Source: Myrmaecium sp. VS I D KN 1
Taxonomy: Eukaryota; Ascomycota; Dothideomycetes; Valsariales; Valsariaceae
DNA: 64,000 nucleotides
Assembly: GCA_019775845.1 (NCBI GenBank)
Contig: JADQAV010000043.1
Coordinates: 310,001-374,000, forward strand
Reading direction: 5' to 3'
In this document: positions 1-11,400 of the stretch, one piece after another
How positions within the stretch are numbered: the first letter of the stretch is position 1
Layout of the letters: each line of letters begins with the position of its first letter
The notes under the pieces: model-generated
What the model was told of the DNA's origin: nothing
Seen by the model: the letters and a program-made list of their open reading frames with translations, nothing else
Database searches by the model: none
Translations under genes and position numbers: made by a program

Positions 1-1
1 G

Positions 2-52
2 GTGGCTAAGGAAGTGGAGGATGCGTACGGGAGGATACTTGGGGCGAGTTGA
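2..52 (+). CDS. Possible 3' end of a gene entering from the left edge
   Basis: The first 52 bases hold an open frame on the plus strand starting at base 2, with 16 codons and then a TGA at 50-52. The codons (Val-Ala-Lys-Glu-Val-Glu-Asp-Ala-Tyr...) resemble the end of a real protein, but the stretch is too short to assign a family. It could equally be chance. If real, the rest of the gene lies upstream of this window. Confidence 0.25.
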   Translation: MAKEVEDAYGRILGAS

Positions 53-922
53 GCGGAGATGGGTGTTGTCTTCTTAGGGGTGTCTACTTTTTCATATCAC
101 ATACTCCGTATACTTACCTACTTTTCCGTGACTAGCGGGATCATTCTTCGGGCGCAGGGATAGGATTGATTTTTGGGGGGTGGAGGGCGGGGTTTCCTGG
201 TTTTCACACTTGTTTGTTAATTCTAATATATCCTTGTCTAATTCCGCAGATAAAATCAATTCCATTTCGCCTTGATCTATAATTGTGCGTTTGTATCCGC
301 CTAATTTTTCTTCTATCTCATTCATCTTTCCGCAACATATCGCTCTATCGACTGCAGCATTAGCCTTGTGAGTCCAGCCCGTCCCTAAATGTGGCAGATG
401 ATCGCGAAGAAATCATGCTGCTCTTGTCGCCGCCTATAGCAGCCGGGGCGAGACGTTACAATCTGTCAGCCCTTCTAGCCAATCACATGCCCCGACATTC
501 CAAAGGGGGTAATATCGGATCGCACAGAATCCGCGCGTTGAACGTCGCGATGATGGGAGCGCTGCAGTGCAGCAGGCGCTCGCTCCCTCAGATACGGAGT
601 GGCTGGCTATCCGGTGCTCCGATTCACCGACGAATCCAGCGCTCCCAATTGGCTACAGTTTCATGAAGAAGTCATCAAAGGCATGAAAGTCAGGTATGTA
701 GCATTTTCTTAGATTGCGTGAGGTAGTCATCGTGCGCGCGGATCGCGCAATCCTCTGATTCGTGTGAAAGAAGCTATCAGATCCAGCCTGAAAGGCGAAC
801 AAACAAGCGAGCAATGCTCTTTGGCCTCATCATACATGACAGATGTCGGGAAAATAAAGGGTTATACAAGATTTGGCGGGTTTAGATCGATTAGTTAAAC
901 TCCCTCTAAATACTTGACCCTT
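53..922. other. Stretch without a supported gene
   Basis: This interval precedes the stop of the carnitine acetyltransferase. Bases 92-325 (minus) contain a 77-codon ATG-initiated frame, relatively A/T-rich with a charged product and no recognisable motif; it may be spurious. The motif catactccgta near base 100 belongs to a TACTCCGTA-type word that recurs in other intergenic parts of this window. The last 150 bases are probably the 3' UTR of the carnitine acetyltransferase. Confidence 0.5.
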
Positions 923-3035
923 CTACAGTTTCGCCTTAGGCTGCTCGAGGGAAGGTAGCATAAGATCTCTGATATCACCAGCGGCCTCATTGATGTAAAA
1001 GCTCATACGCTCGCAGCCCAGGCCTTTGGAGACGATGTTGAACTGGAGGCTGTTCTCGTTGATCATATATGCAATACTAAGAGTATAGTCAGCAGGGTGC
1101 ATACACATGGCGGCTATCGTGGATTCACTTACCCCCACCCATCATCAACGACCTGGCTCCATCCGTATCCATTGAAGTATTCCGAACTCAGCTGGCTGCT
1201 GCTGATGAACCAGTGGCTGCTATACGCATACGCCGGGTCCTGATACAGCGCCGGCACCGCCTCGCCTTCCTTCAAACACTTCTTCAGCCCAAACAGATGG
1301 CGGTCGACGCCCCGGCCGTCGCTGGCGTCCGAGATGTACTTGACGTGCGCGTCGAGCGCTTGCCGGAAGAGCTTCTGGCACTCTTCGGCGGGGACGTTGG
1401 GGTCGGCCATGGCGTTGCAGAACGCCACGCTCTCGTCGGACACGGTGCGGCACGTTTCGGTGCGGCCTTGCTGGAAGCGACGGGTGGAGGCGGACTCGTA
1501 CGTCGGTCGGTTCTTGCCGTAGAACTTATGGTAGGCGAGCTGGATGACCATCTGGACGTAAGCGTCGGGGCTGCACTTGAACTTCTTGATGAGGCCCTTG
1601 CCGTAGCCCTGGTAAGCTTGGACGCGCAGTTCGTGCTGGCCGAATTGGCGATCGAAGTGCCGTTGAGCGGCAAGGATGTCTTCTTGTAGCTCCGAGTTGA
1701 GGTGGAACTTGAGTGGCGCAGGCTCCGGGAGACTGCTGCGGACGGACGGATTGTCGAAATCAAGACCGTTGGTAAAGATGAGCATGTTGGCGTAATCGTT
1801 GAGACGGTGAGTCGGCGTCCCGTCCATCATACTGTGCTCACCCATGAAACCAGAAGTGCCGTTGTCGTTGATAATGAACTGGAGAGGCTTATCGAACCAG
1901 CGATTGGAGCCGTCGCCGTGCCAATATTGGTGGGCACGTTCCTCGAGAGTTACAGGAGCAGCATCGTCAAGGCAGACGACGAAGGATGCAGACTCGATGG
2001 TCTCCAGAGTGTTCTTGTTGGCTTCGTTGGCCTCGATCAATCGCTTGCGGACGTCGGTCCAGACATCCCGATTTTGCGAGGTTAAGATACCGACAGGAGG
2101 TGCTCTCTCCGCCTTTTGGTATACCCTCCTGAACTGCTGCTCTAGCTCCGAGGTGTTCAGCTGCTTCCCGTCCACCTCGTGCATAACCTTGAAGAACTGG
2201 TTCTTCCGTACTACCACAATGTGCTTGTTCTCCTCGTGCGAATACTTCTTCGTGGTGTCGGACGGCTTCTCAGGAATGCGGCAACAGTTGAACATGTATT
2301 CGTAGCTGGACATAGCCATAGGGAGCTTCTTCATGTACTCCGGCTCCAGAGTCTTGGTGTCCACCTGCTTCTTGAATTCCAATACTGCAGAAGTCATTGC
2401 AGCTGCCCGTTTGGCAGGGTCTCTCCTCTTCCTGTCATCCCGGTGGGAGTAGAAGTAGCTCACATAGGGGACAACGGGGTCGCGGTAGCCCAGATATGCT
2501 GCATCATTCCACCAGTCGATGATCCAGTTCCTGACATTCGGGTCTTCTCTCTTTGCGATCAGTCTGTTCTGCAGCGTCTCGCCCGGCCCGCCGGGCTTGA
2601 CGAACTCGTTCACTGCTTTCGTAGATGCCTCGAATTCCTCCTTGCTCAGAAGCGGATGCAGAGACTTGAGATATCTTTTCGCAGTCTCTTCAAGAGTCGG
2701 CACCGGTAAACGGGGTAGGCTGTCTTCGAATCTTAACATGGCACCTTTGGCATGATCCTCCTTGTATCCTGTATCCGGTCAGTCTCGGTCTCCACTTGGC
2801 GCATGTGATTCCGGGCCTTCAGGAGGGGCATACCGGCTGGGAGGCTAGAGTTGGCTCTTCGTGACGCTGCCGGTGCCATCGCGATAAACTGAAAGGGCAT
2901 ATTTAGTTCGTGAACCCCCGGTAGACATGAAGTACCGCTTACCTTGGAGGTCGTGGTGGGAAAGATGCGCTGGCGGAGAAGGGATGTAGGTGCTCTCGCT
3001 CTGGCCGCTGCAGTAAACATTCCAAGGGGCGACAT
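923..3035 (-). CDS. acuJ: Carnitine O-acetyltransferase, mitochondrial and peroxisomal
   Basis: It transfers acetyl groups between acetyl-CoA and carnitine so that acetyl units can move between peroxisome and mitochondrion during growth on fatty acids or acetate. Inferred exons (minus strand): 3035-2943, 2888-2834, 2768-1133 and 1076-923, giving 645 aa. The three introns have GTAAGC, GTATGC and GTAAGT donors. The choline/carnitine acyltransferase domain fills most of the protein. The catalytic His is His361 in the GEHSMMDG motif, and the C-terminal part contains DDGWGIAYMI, which spans the last intron. Exon 1 encodes a basic, Ala/Arg-rich presequence (MFTAAARARAPTSLLRQR). The last three residues are AKL, a type 1 peroxisomal signal. 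A second ATG in exon 2 (2879-2877, MAPAASRR) would give a 611-aa form lacking the presequence. An in-frame ATG at 3020 is an equally good first start. The symbol follows the Aspergillus nidulans gene of this type. Confidence 0.95.
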
Positions 3036-3177
3036 ATGGGTTGGAAAGGGGCGGAGAGATAGGGAGCAAGCGTAGAGCGAGGACGGGAGGAAGAAGAGGA
3101 AATAGGCTGGTCTGGCGGCGCGCGCAATCAGACAAGATGACCTAACTAACCGTCCATGCGCACGCTCTTGAAATATA

Positions 3178-3183
3178 CCTCGG
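3178..3183. promoter_or_regulatory. CCTCGG box upstream of carnitine acetyltransferase
   Basis: The hexamer CCTCGG lies about 145 bases upstream of the mitochondrial start. It is the core recognised by the fatty-acid regulators FarA/FarB in Aspergillus. Binding here is inferred from the sequence and the nature of the target gene. Confidence 0.45.
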
Positions 3184-3429
3184 CGTATAGAGGAGCTCGG
3201 GGATGCAGCTGGGCGGGCTAGGCGGCGGAGACCCCACTGGGGTTTCATGGGGTAAGCGGCCGGTGTTGGGGCGTAACAAATAGCTGTGATTGGTGTATCC
3301 CCCTTTTTGAGCGCTGCCTTCGTCCGGACCCACCGGTATTCAATTGACCAGTCCGGAACGAGGTATTGGCTTGTTGGCGGGGGATGAAGTCCGGAGATGG
3401 TGGAGAGGCCGCGGGCGGGCTGCAGAACA

Positions 3430-3435
3430 CCTCGG
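3430..3435. promoter_or_regulatory. Second CCTCGG box upstream of carnitine acetyltransferase
   Basis: A second exact CCTCGG, about 395 bases upstream of the start, has the same orientation as the first. Two copies within 260 bases are more suggestive of Far-type regulation than one, though a hexamer also occurs by chance. Confidence 0.4.
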
Positions 3436-4806
3436 CACATCCGGACAGCCGCCCTTCTCATCATTTACCAGGGACGAGACAAGACGAACGACGAACGCGA
3501 CTCCACACACGCAACGCACGTAACTGAACGATTAGTGTCTATATGATGCAGCGCGATTCTGGCCCACGTTGGCGTTCAGCAACGTATAACGGTAATTAAG
3601 GCATCTGAGGCATGTGAAAACTACTAAGTACCTAGACGGAATGCATTGTTCACGCGGACCTCCATCTTCTCCATGGCAGCTCCCGATGCCGGCGGCGCAG
3701 CATGTGACCGTCTAAAATGTCTGAATGGACCTCATGAGCACTCAGGAGCGGACGAACGGGCCAAGCCATGTGTGGTCAGCGTTCAGTCCTGCTGGACAGC
3801 CTCTGTGTGTTCGCGCCAACGGAACGGAGGTGGAATCGCGCGAGCGGCCGCTCATGCCTCCACCGAGATACACTGACATACATAGGTACCTCGTACGGCA
3901 GACCATGCCTGGGACGCTTCCCTACGAGCGCGATTCGGCTCGAAAGGAATGTAGGCGGGCATCACAGCGTACATCATTCCTCCCTCGTCTACACTGCTGT
4001 TCAGATGAAGCTCCTCTCCACAGCAAAACTGATGATTGTTAAACGGGCCGCAACGCAATGGCTCCCTAAGAACTTGAATACGTTGTGTAGCTGCGGAGTA
4101 CGCTCCTGATGTATACTGCTTACCCTGCGCTCTCCGGGGACCTGGAAGATCTGGTCTATAACTATCCGTACCTCGTGGCGCGCTTCTCCGAGCAGCCGCC
4201 CGTTCGACAATGATGGTTGTAGGCCGCGCGAACACTCCGACTGAGGTAGGTAGATAGTGAAGTTATAAGCAGCGGTAGAGCAACTCTTTCCCAAGGGCTC
4301 ATCGTCGTCCCAGCACCCCGCGTGGTGACGTTTTTGTCGGGGCGTCAAAGCTTTGCGACGGCGGGAGAATTGCGCGTGGCCGCACGTCAGTAGCCCCGAG
4401 CTGCGGGAAGCTGGTGCTGCCCGCTCAACAGCATCGCAGCCCATCAATTGACGGAGCGAGGCGAAGGTCGCGATGCCACTGTGACTGGCAGCATCTCCAA
4501 TGGCCCGGAAGGCACAGGAAGGCGTAGCATAAGTAGTACGGTATGTACTGCACGTTGCACTTTGTAGGAAATGCCGCACCCACGTCCACCCTGTTCGTGC
4601 TGGATCGAAACGGGTGGAGCTCCTCAAGTTCCCGTCCCTTGACAAGCAGCAACCGGGGGCTTGTCTCCGAATTTCCGAGAAAGCTTTCCTCCTCCACCTA
4701 TCCTCACCCATCGTCCCAAGTTTCTTCCCTTCCTTCTTCCCTCCATCCATCCAACCGCGCTTCCAACCCATTGCCTTTTTCTTTCCTCTTCAATATACCC
4801 ATCACA

Positions 4807-6128
4807 ATGTCTTTCAGCCGTCAGCTCTTCGGTGCCGTCCAGAGGCGCGCCTTCTCCGCCTCCGCTCGTGCGGTAAGTAGCACCTCCGGCAACGTCCTTG
4901 CCTTGTCGTTTCGGCGGCCGCAACGGCCTGCGCTATTGATACTGTGAATGCTGACCATCCGCATTTGTAGAACTCCAAGGTCGCCGTCCTCGGTGCCGCC
5001 GGTGGTATTGGCCAGCCGCTTTCCCTCCTTCTGAAGCTTAACCCCAGAGTCAGCGAGCTCGCCCTCTACGATATCCGCCTTGCCAAGGGTACGACCCCCA
5101 GCGACTCGACGACGGACAAGCAATTAACAGACGACCAGGTGTTGCCGCTGATATCGGCCACATCAACACCAAGAGCGAGGTATGTCGAAGCGGCACCCTC
5201 GGGTACGGCATAGGCTGACTGTCCTACAGGTCAAGGGTTACGATGCCACTCCCTCCGAGCTCGCCGAGGCTCTGAAGGGCTCTGAGATCGTCCTCATCCC
5301 CGCCGGTGTTCCCCGCAAGCCCGGCATGACCCGTGATGGTAAATACTATTCCCGTCATTGGCATGAAGAATACTGACCAGCCTCGTAGATCTCTTCAACA
5401 CCAACGCCTCTATCGTTCGTGACTTGGCCAAGGCCGCTGCCGACCACGCTCCCAACGCCAACATCCTCATCATCTCCAACCCGGTACGTCTGGTCCAGCT
5501 TTTTTAGACTATAACTGCATAGGCTGACTTTGGGAAGGTCAACTCCACCGTCCCCATTACCGCCGAGGTCTTCAAGTCCAAGGGCGTGTACAACCCCAGG
5601 CGCCTGTTCGGTGTTACCACCCTTGACGTTGTCCGTGCCTCCCGCTTCATCTCGCAGATTAGGAACTCCGACCCTGCCAACGAGAACATCACCGTCGTCG
5701 GTGGCCACTCCGGCGCCACGATTGTTCCTCTCCTCTCTCAGGCTGGCTACAACCTTGAGGGTGAGCAGCGCGACGCCTACATCAAGCGTGTCCAGTTCGG
5801 CGGTGACGAGGTCGTCCAGGCTAAGGGCGGTGCTGGCTCTGCCACCCTGTCTATGGCCATGGCCGGTGCCCGCTTTGCCGAGTCCCTTCTCAAGGCCTCC
5901 CAGGGCGAGAAGAACGTCATCGAGCCGACGTTCGTCCAGAGCGACCTCTACGCTGACAAGGGCTGCGACTTCTTCGCTTCCAACGTTGAGCTCGGTCCCA
6001 ACGGTGTTGAGAAGATCCACCCCGTCGGCCAGATCACCGACTACGAGCAGAAGCTCCTTGACACCTGCCTTGTCGACCTTGCCAAGAACATCAAGAAGGG
6101 CATTGACTTCGTCAAGCAGAACCCTTAA
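4807..6128 (+). CDS. mdhA: Malate dehydrogenase, mitochondrial
   Basis: NAD-dependent interconversion of malate and oxaloacetate in the mitochondrial TCA cycle. Exons inferred at 4807-4872, 4971-5088, 5139-5179, 5230-5338, 5389-5483 and 5538-6128 give 339 aa, the normal length for the family. Residues 1-22 form a basic, Ser/Ala-rich mitochondrial presequence that ends exactly at the first intron. The NAD-binding loop GAAGGIGQP spans residues 30-38. PRKPGMTR lies in the substrate loop. The catalytic His is His200 in VGGHSGATI. All five introns are 49-98 bp with GTAAGT, GTACGA, GTATGT, GTAAAT and GTACGT donors. There is no peroxisomal C-terminal signal (it ends KQNP), so this is the mitochondrial rather than the glyoxysomal enzyme. 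It lies head to head with the carnitine acetyltransferase. Confidence 0.97.
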
Positions 6129-7167
6129 ATCAATGTGATGGATCTTGATAGTTGATCTGACTGGAGTCCAGGGAAAATGACTAGGTTTGCATGATAAAGG
6201 CATTGTTTCTCCCCATGAGCACTGACGAGCTTTGCTATGGCGCTTGGCGGATCAGATCAGGGGCAGCAGGCAGAGCGCTTCTGGGAAGCAACGCGATGGA
6301 TTGGATCAGGCCTCGTCATGTAAACTGCATGTGCGTGTAGATTTCGAATATACCTCGCATTTTACGACATTTTAAACGATGTCTTCGGCACTCTCTAGCA
6401 CTTGCAATGCACGTAAAGCGGTCAAATGGTGTTATGCAATTGACATGGAGTGGGCCAACCGTCCCTTCACTCTGATATGCCAGGATGGTGAGTATGAGAA
6501 AGGCGTTTGGAAAAAGTCATTAGGACACAAGACGTCAAGGCAGTCAGCGGATGAACAATATCGAATAGCACTCCATGGCAGCATGAGCGTTCAACCTTCC
6601 GATTCTTACCATCGTCCCAACGGTCTCCGGGTTCTTCAGGCGGCGAGACTTCAGATAAGAAGCTGGCATATATCCTCACCAGCCGGACTGGGAGGCTGTG
6701 GGAGGAGGGACCTTTTTCGCATGCCGCGTTCCCGCATCACTTCCGCACCGACACCCTCACCGGCACCCTCATGACTTCCGGGAGGACCCGAATCCCATTC
6801 CGTACCGAACTTTAGGCCCGTATGAGATATGAGAGAGGATTTAGTGAAATCGGAAATCGGCACGGTACATAGTCCGCATGGGCTGTTTCAGCCGGTGGTG
6901 GTGGTCGTCGTTGTCGTGTTTACTTATGCCTCGCTGGCTTGTCTGGATGGATGGTCGTACGGCTGGTTGTTGGGTTACAACGGCTGACGTTTGTAGTATG
7001 GTTACAGTGATATAGGGTAAAACATCGTTCACTTTCCTTGCTGTTATTCTTGATGTTGTTTCTCTTGTCAAAGCAAGAGGATTGAGTGCGTTGACTCTGG
7101 AACGCAAAAGACGGGAAGAGGAAAGGGCACAGTAAAAAGATGCCCATGATGGCCCGTCCGAAGTCGT

Positions 7168-7227
7168 GAAGAAAGGGAAGAAGGAAAAAGGAAAAAGGAG
7201 AAGGAGAAGGAGAAGAAAGAGAGGGGG
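7168..7227 (+). repeat. 60-base uninterrupted purine tract
   Basis: Every base from 7168 to 7227 is A or G, built from imperfect GAA, GGAAAAA and GGAGAA units. It is a low-complexity, mirror-like tract in intergenic DNA. Confidence 0.85.
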
Positions 7228-7530
7228 TTTACATACCATATTTCAAGCCCCCTTAACTCAACTCGACGTAGAAACGATCAAGATCCCCCACCTGTCCCGA
7301 CGATTGACTTAGACTTAAAAAAAGCATTCTTCCTCTTTCCCCCGCCCCAACCCGTTCCATCCCGTGCCCCCACTTGAATCCTTCCACTTTTATGCTTGAT
7401 ATCTAAGTAAAGAGGAGACGCGCAATGGAAGATCGGGTTGTCGGGACGAAAGCGGACCGGACGGGAACGGGAAGTGACGGGACGAGCACAGCCTTGCAAG
7501 GCTGGGGAGCTGACGTGTACCGGTAGAGAC

Positions 7531-7547
7531 TACCTACCAGGTAGGTA
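7531..7547. repeat. 17-bp perfect palindrome TACCTACC-A-GGTAGGTA
   Basis: Two 8-base arms are exact reverse complements around a single A. It is followed by further GGTAC words (7555-7575). TACCTA/GGTAC-type words recur in other intergenic parts of the window, so this may be a relic of a short repeat family or a protein-binding site. Confidence 0.7.
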
Positions 7548-8417
7548 TACTAAGGTACTACCAACCTGACCGGTACTCCACGAAACGGATGAGTACTATT
7601 TCGATGTGACCATCATGATCATAATGTAGTATGTATGTCGATATCCATCTCCATATCTCCACACCGCACCGCCAAACCCCACCGATGACGATGGGATCGG
7701 AGGATGTACCATACGATCGGTCGTTTGAGTACTTCCTGGCACGGTGTGGGCCTATGGAGTAGGTACATCCTCCCCGCATGTAGATCATAATAGTGTCTGT
7801 CTCACTGTGGACCGCCGATACACAAGGTGCACTCACTGATTGACACAAACACACACAACATCCTCATCCATTAATTACGTCTGCTGATGCGCCGTACTGT
7901 ACTAAATACTACAAGCAACGAACGCTTCACCCCTCTTTTTTCCCTTTCCTTTCCCCAGAGCCAACGGACAGATGCATAAGGAGAGGGAGGATAAAAGGAC
8001 CCAGAAAAACGAAAGAGAGTAGGAAACACACCAGGCGTAAAGCCCCCCACGCAGAAATGCCGATCACACACACACACAGGAATACGAAAGATCAACCGCG
8101 CTGAAATAAATACAGATGTGGGGAAAGAAAAAGGAATGGAAGAGTAGATAGTAATAGGAAGAAATAATGAAAACGCCAACGCCCAAGAACAAGGATTTCC
8201 CTGGTTCACCTCCCGAAGTGAAGCCCGCTCCTCCCCGCGATGGCAATGAAATGTGAGCAAATATGTTTTCCAAAAATCGCAATGTAAATCAGAGACCCCA
8301 AATATCCTCTTCCGCCCTGTGCTGTGGTTGTCAAATAGAAAAAGATAGGGCCAACTCGCACAAAATTCAAGTGGTGATGATACAAGAACGTTCTCTGACA
8401 CCGGCCGTCCACCTCGC

Positions 8418-11400
8418 TCACATGTTGGCCAACTCGTGATCGATCATCTGGTCGAGGAAGACTCTCCGCTCTCCGACCAACTGTGTCTGGAGCCGCTGCT
8501 CAGTGAGTGCCTTCAACTGCTTCTTCGTGACGTGGTCTAGGTCGACTTCGCGCAAACATGCCTGGACCGCCTCGATGATTTGCTGATCGCTGGGACCTGT
8601 GGCACCGGTCATGAAATTCACGCTGCTGACCGGCCTGCTCGTGCCGCCTCCGGCCAAGGGGCTACGGTTCGTGCCGCGCATGCCACCCGCCATGAGGTTG
8701 TCCGTGGATTGGAAGTGTGTGGAGGCGCGTCCGTAGGGGCCCACGCTTTGTCTGCCGCCGGAACCGCCCATATAGAAGTCACTCATGTTGCTTATGGACA
8801 TGCCGCGGCTGTGACCATCGCCACCGTGCATTGCCTGGTTGGGCGAGTCCGTGTAGCGGGAGAACTGCGAGTAACCGGATTGACGGTGCTGCATGTTCGC
8901 GAAAGGAGTTGGAGACTGGGGCGGCATATGTGAGAGACCTTGATATTGGAGTCCAGTGAGGATTGTCGAGGCCGGTTTTACGCTGCTGTAGACGGATCCC
9001 ATATCGTTCATCTCGTAAACGTCATCGTCGTAAACGGTCATGGCCTTCTCAGCTCCCACAGGCAGACCACGCCGACCAGGCAAACCGTTCGCGGCCGCGT
9101 AGTCATCCCAACGCTGAAGCGGAATGCTCCGGGGATCGAAGCCTTCCTCGCTGCTGACGGCCACGACCTGTTTCCCGTTCTTCTCACCGAGGACCACACG
9201 TGTGTTTCCCCAGGAGAAGTCGTCTTGCTTCCAGAACGAGTACACGGGCAGGATCAGCGAGTAAATAGGATAAGCCAAGATGTAAATGATCATCCAGCCA
9301 ATGTGCTGCCACTGCCTCTTGAGGATGAAGATGAGCGCTTGGAGACCATACACCGCGGCAATCATGATGATGGAGATGATAGGGAACTGTCCTGTTCCGG
9401 AGGCGGCCTCATAGATCAGGTAGACCAGATAACCACAAGTTGCGGGAAGAATGATCGTACCAAAGAGATCGATGAAAACAACAAACCGCATACTGAAGCA
9501 GCAGAAACCACACAAGTCCTTCAGGAACACCATCTCGGCCAAGTTGTGGATGGTAGAGTTGATCCAACGACGTCTCTGGGAGAGCAGGACACTCCACGTC
9601 TCTGGTGCCGCCGTGAGTGCATAGGCATCCGGGATGAACTTGTAAGACATGTGCGGAAAGTGCTTAGTCATTAGGGTGGTCAGATAACGATCTTCACCAA
9701 GCGACAGGAGGTTCTTCTTGTGAAGCGTGTCCACGTTGCCGTCGCTATACTCATTGATAATCTTGTCCGAGATGATCAACGGTTTACCCTTATCAGCAGT
9801 TCTGAGACGGTACATGCAGAAACTAAGATATCAAGTTAGTATAAGGCATCCAAAGTGGTTGGTGGCAGATACGTACCATCCAGGCAAGCAAGTCACACTT
9901 CCGAACAGGGATTCGAAAGCCTTGGCCAGATGATGGGAGATGTAGTACTCGTAAACCTGGATCATGGTCCACCAACTCCGTTCTTCGTTCTCCAAGCTGG
10001 TCTCGCCGCAAATGCCGGCAATCTTGGCATCATTGGCACAGCTAGCTACCAGACGGTTGAGGGAGTCCTCCTTGACCGAAGTATCGGCGTCCACCATGAG
10101 GACGTATTCGTACAGTTCCGGGTCGACACCGATCACATTGTTGATTTGATGGAACATTTCGAGCTCGAGCGGAGACATGGGAGACCGATGGTGAACGCGG
10201 TTGAGGAAGCTTAGAAGCAGGATCTGAGAGTCACGCTTGCCACGGTTGCCCGGCTTGGGCTTGGTCTGTTCCGAGTCTTTTCCTACTTTGACCACGACAA
10301 TGTACGGAACGACGTTACCCTCGTACTCGTAAAGGCCTGAGTAGACCTTGCCGTAGTTAAGCTGCTCGCTACCGCTCCCGACAGATTTGAACGGCAGGGC
10401 AGGAGGGTCAACCTTAGGATCGACGCCCAGGATATCAAGAACAATCTTAGGAGTTGGTCTGTCGTTGCCACCGCCTACGATCATACCATCACAGATCACA
10501 CAGATCAACTTGCGCTTGTTGTCGTAGGCTAGTGCTGTTAGGGAGTCGAGACCTTTACGCAGCTGATCCTCTCCTTCGGTATAGGCCGGTACTTGACAGA
10601 TAACAAACTTATCCTGGGCAACGGGACGACGCTTAGAGCCGAACTGCAAAGCTGACAGGAACTTCACTCCGATGACGCAGCAAAGGATGATGGTGAAGGC
10701 GAGAAGAATATAGTTGTTGACCTGGCAGCGAGCCGATTCTCTGAAATCGACCTTGCCCGCATAGAACAGGTTCTCAAGACACTGGAGATTGGCCGCCTGG
10801 GCAGTTTCATTCAGCTTTGCCTCGAAGTCGCTCTTGATGTCGCCGCCAGGATTGTCCTGAACCAAGTCCACAAGGGTGGAGTCGAGAAAATTATAAGTGT
10901 CGAGGTCGTTTTCCATGTCCAGAGTATAGAAGTAAGGACTTAGATCGTATAGCTTCTCGCCCATGGTAACCCAATAATATTGTTGATTCGTGCCCTCGGA
11001 CTTGATCTTGCTCTTCGAAACAACCAAGTCGCCCTTGTAGTACTCTTTCATAGTTGCCAGGAAATGGGTGGTATACCAGTCATCATCTGCCAGGGCACTA
11101 GTCGTGTAGACAGCGTTTTCGCCCGAATAATGGTAACCTTCACTGCTGATAACGTCGGTGACGTTGTATTGGAGCTGGATTGTGTCGCCCACGTTCAAAT
11201 TGGGGCATGCCAGGCTGACCGGAGGGGAAATATAAGGATCCATGTTGGCGCCGGCAAACGGCAGCATGTTGTCGGATGTAGTCTCGATGCTGGTATCACT
11301 GTGCTGTCTGCGCCAGAAATGAGTGAGATCGTAGACCTTGCCATGGTGGCTGACATAGTAGTCGTTCTCTCCTTGGTGTTCACTAACTTCCTTCGCATTC

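Larger units (their letters stand above)
3036..4806. promoter_or_regulatory. Shared upstream region of carnitine acetyltransferase (-) and malate dehydrogenase (+)
   Basis: These 1.77 kb separate two divergent metabolic genes and should hold both promoters. Bases 3036-3465 remain open in the carnitine acetyltransferase frame, but I treat them as leader because the presequence-like start lies downstream. Bases 4684-4806 form a strongly pyrimidine-rich leader (repeated tccttcc and ccatccatcc runs), common before highly expressed fungal genes, and end in CATCACAATG. Several short open frames at 3640-4770 show no protein-like features. Confidence 0.6.
6129..8417. other. Intergenic stretch without a supported gene
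   Basis: These 2.3 kb lie between the 3' ends of the convergent malate dehydrogenase (+) and CsmB (-). Several frames of 60-176 codons occur on both strands, but none shows domains, plausible splicing or protein-like composition. The last 500-600 bases are probably the CsmB 3' UTR. Visible structure: a 60-base pure purine tract, a 17-bp perfect palindrome and a short CA repeat near 8068. Confidence 0.6.

Noticed and set aside
391-666. 91-codon plus-strand frame near the left edge
   Set aside because: It begins at a non-ATG codon, has no domain and has an irregular composition.
5355-6203. 282-codon minus-strand frame over malate dehydrogenase
   Set aside because: Mirror of the highly expressed, codon-biased mdh exon; the sense protein is unmistakable.
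7871-8401. 176-codon minus-strand frame downstream of csmB
   Set aside because: It lies in the probable 3' UTR of csmB, with no upstream start context or family signal.
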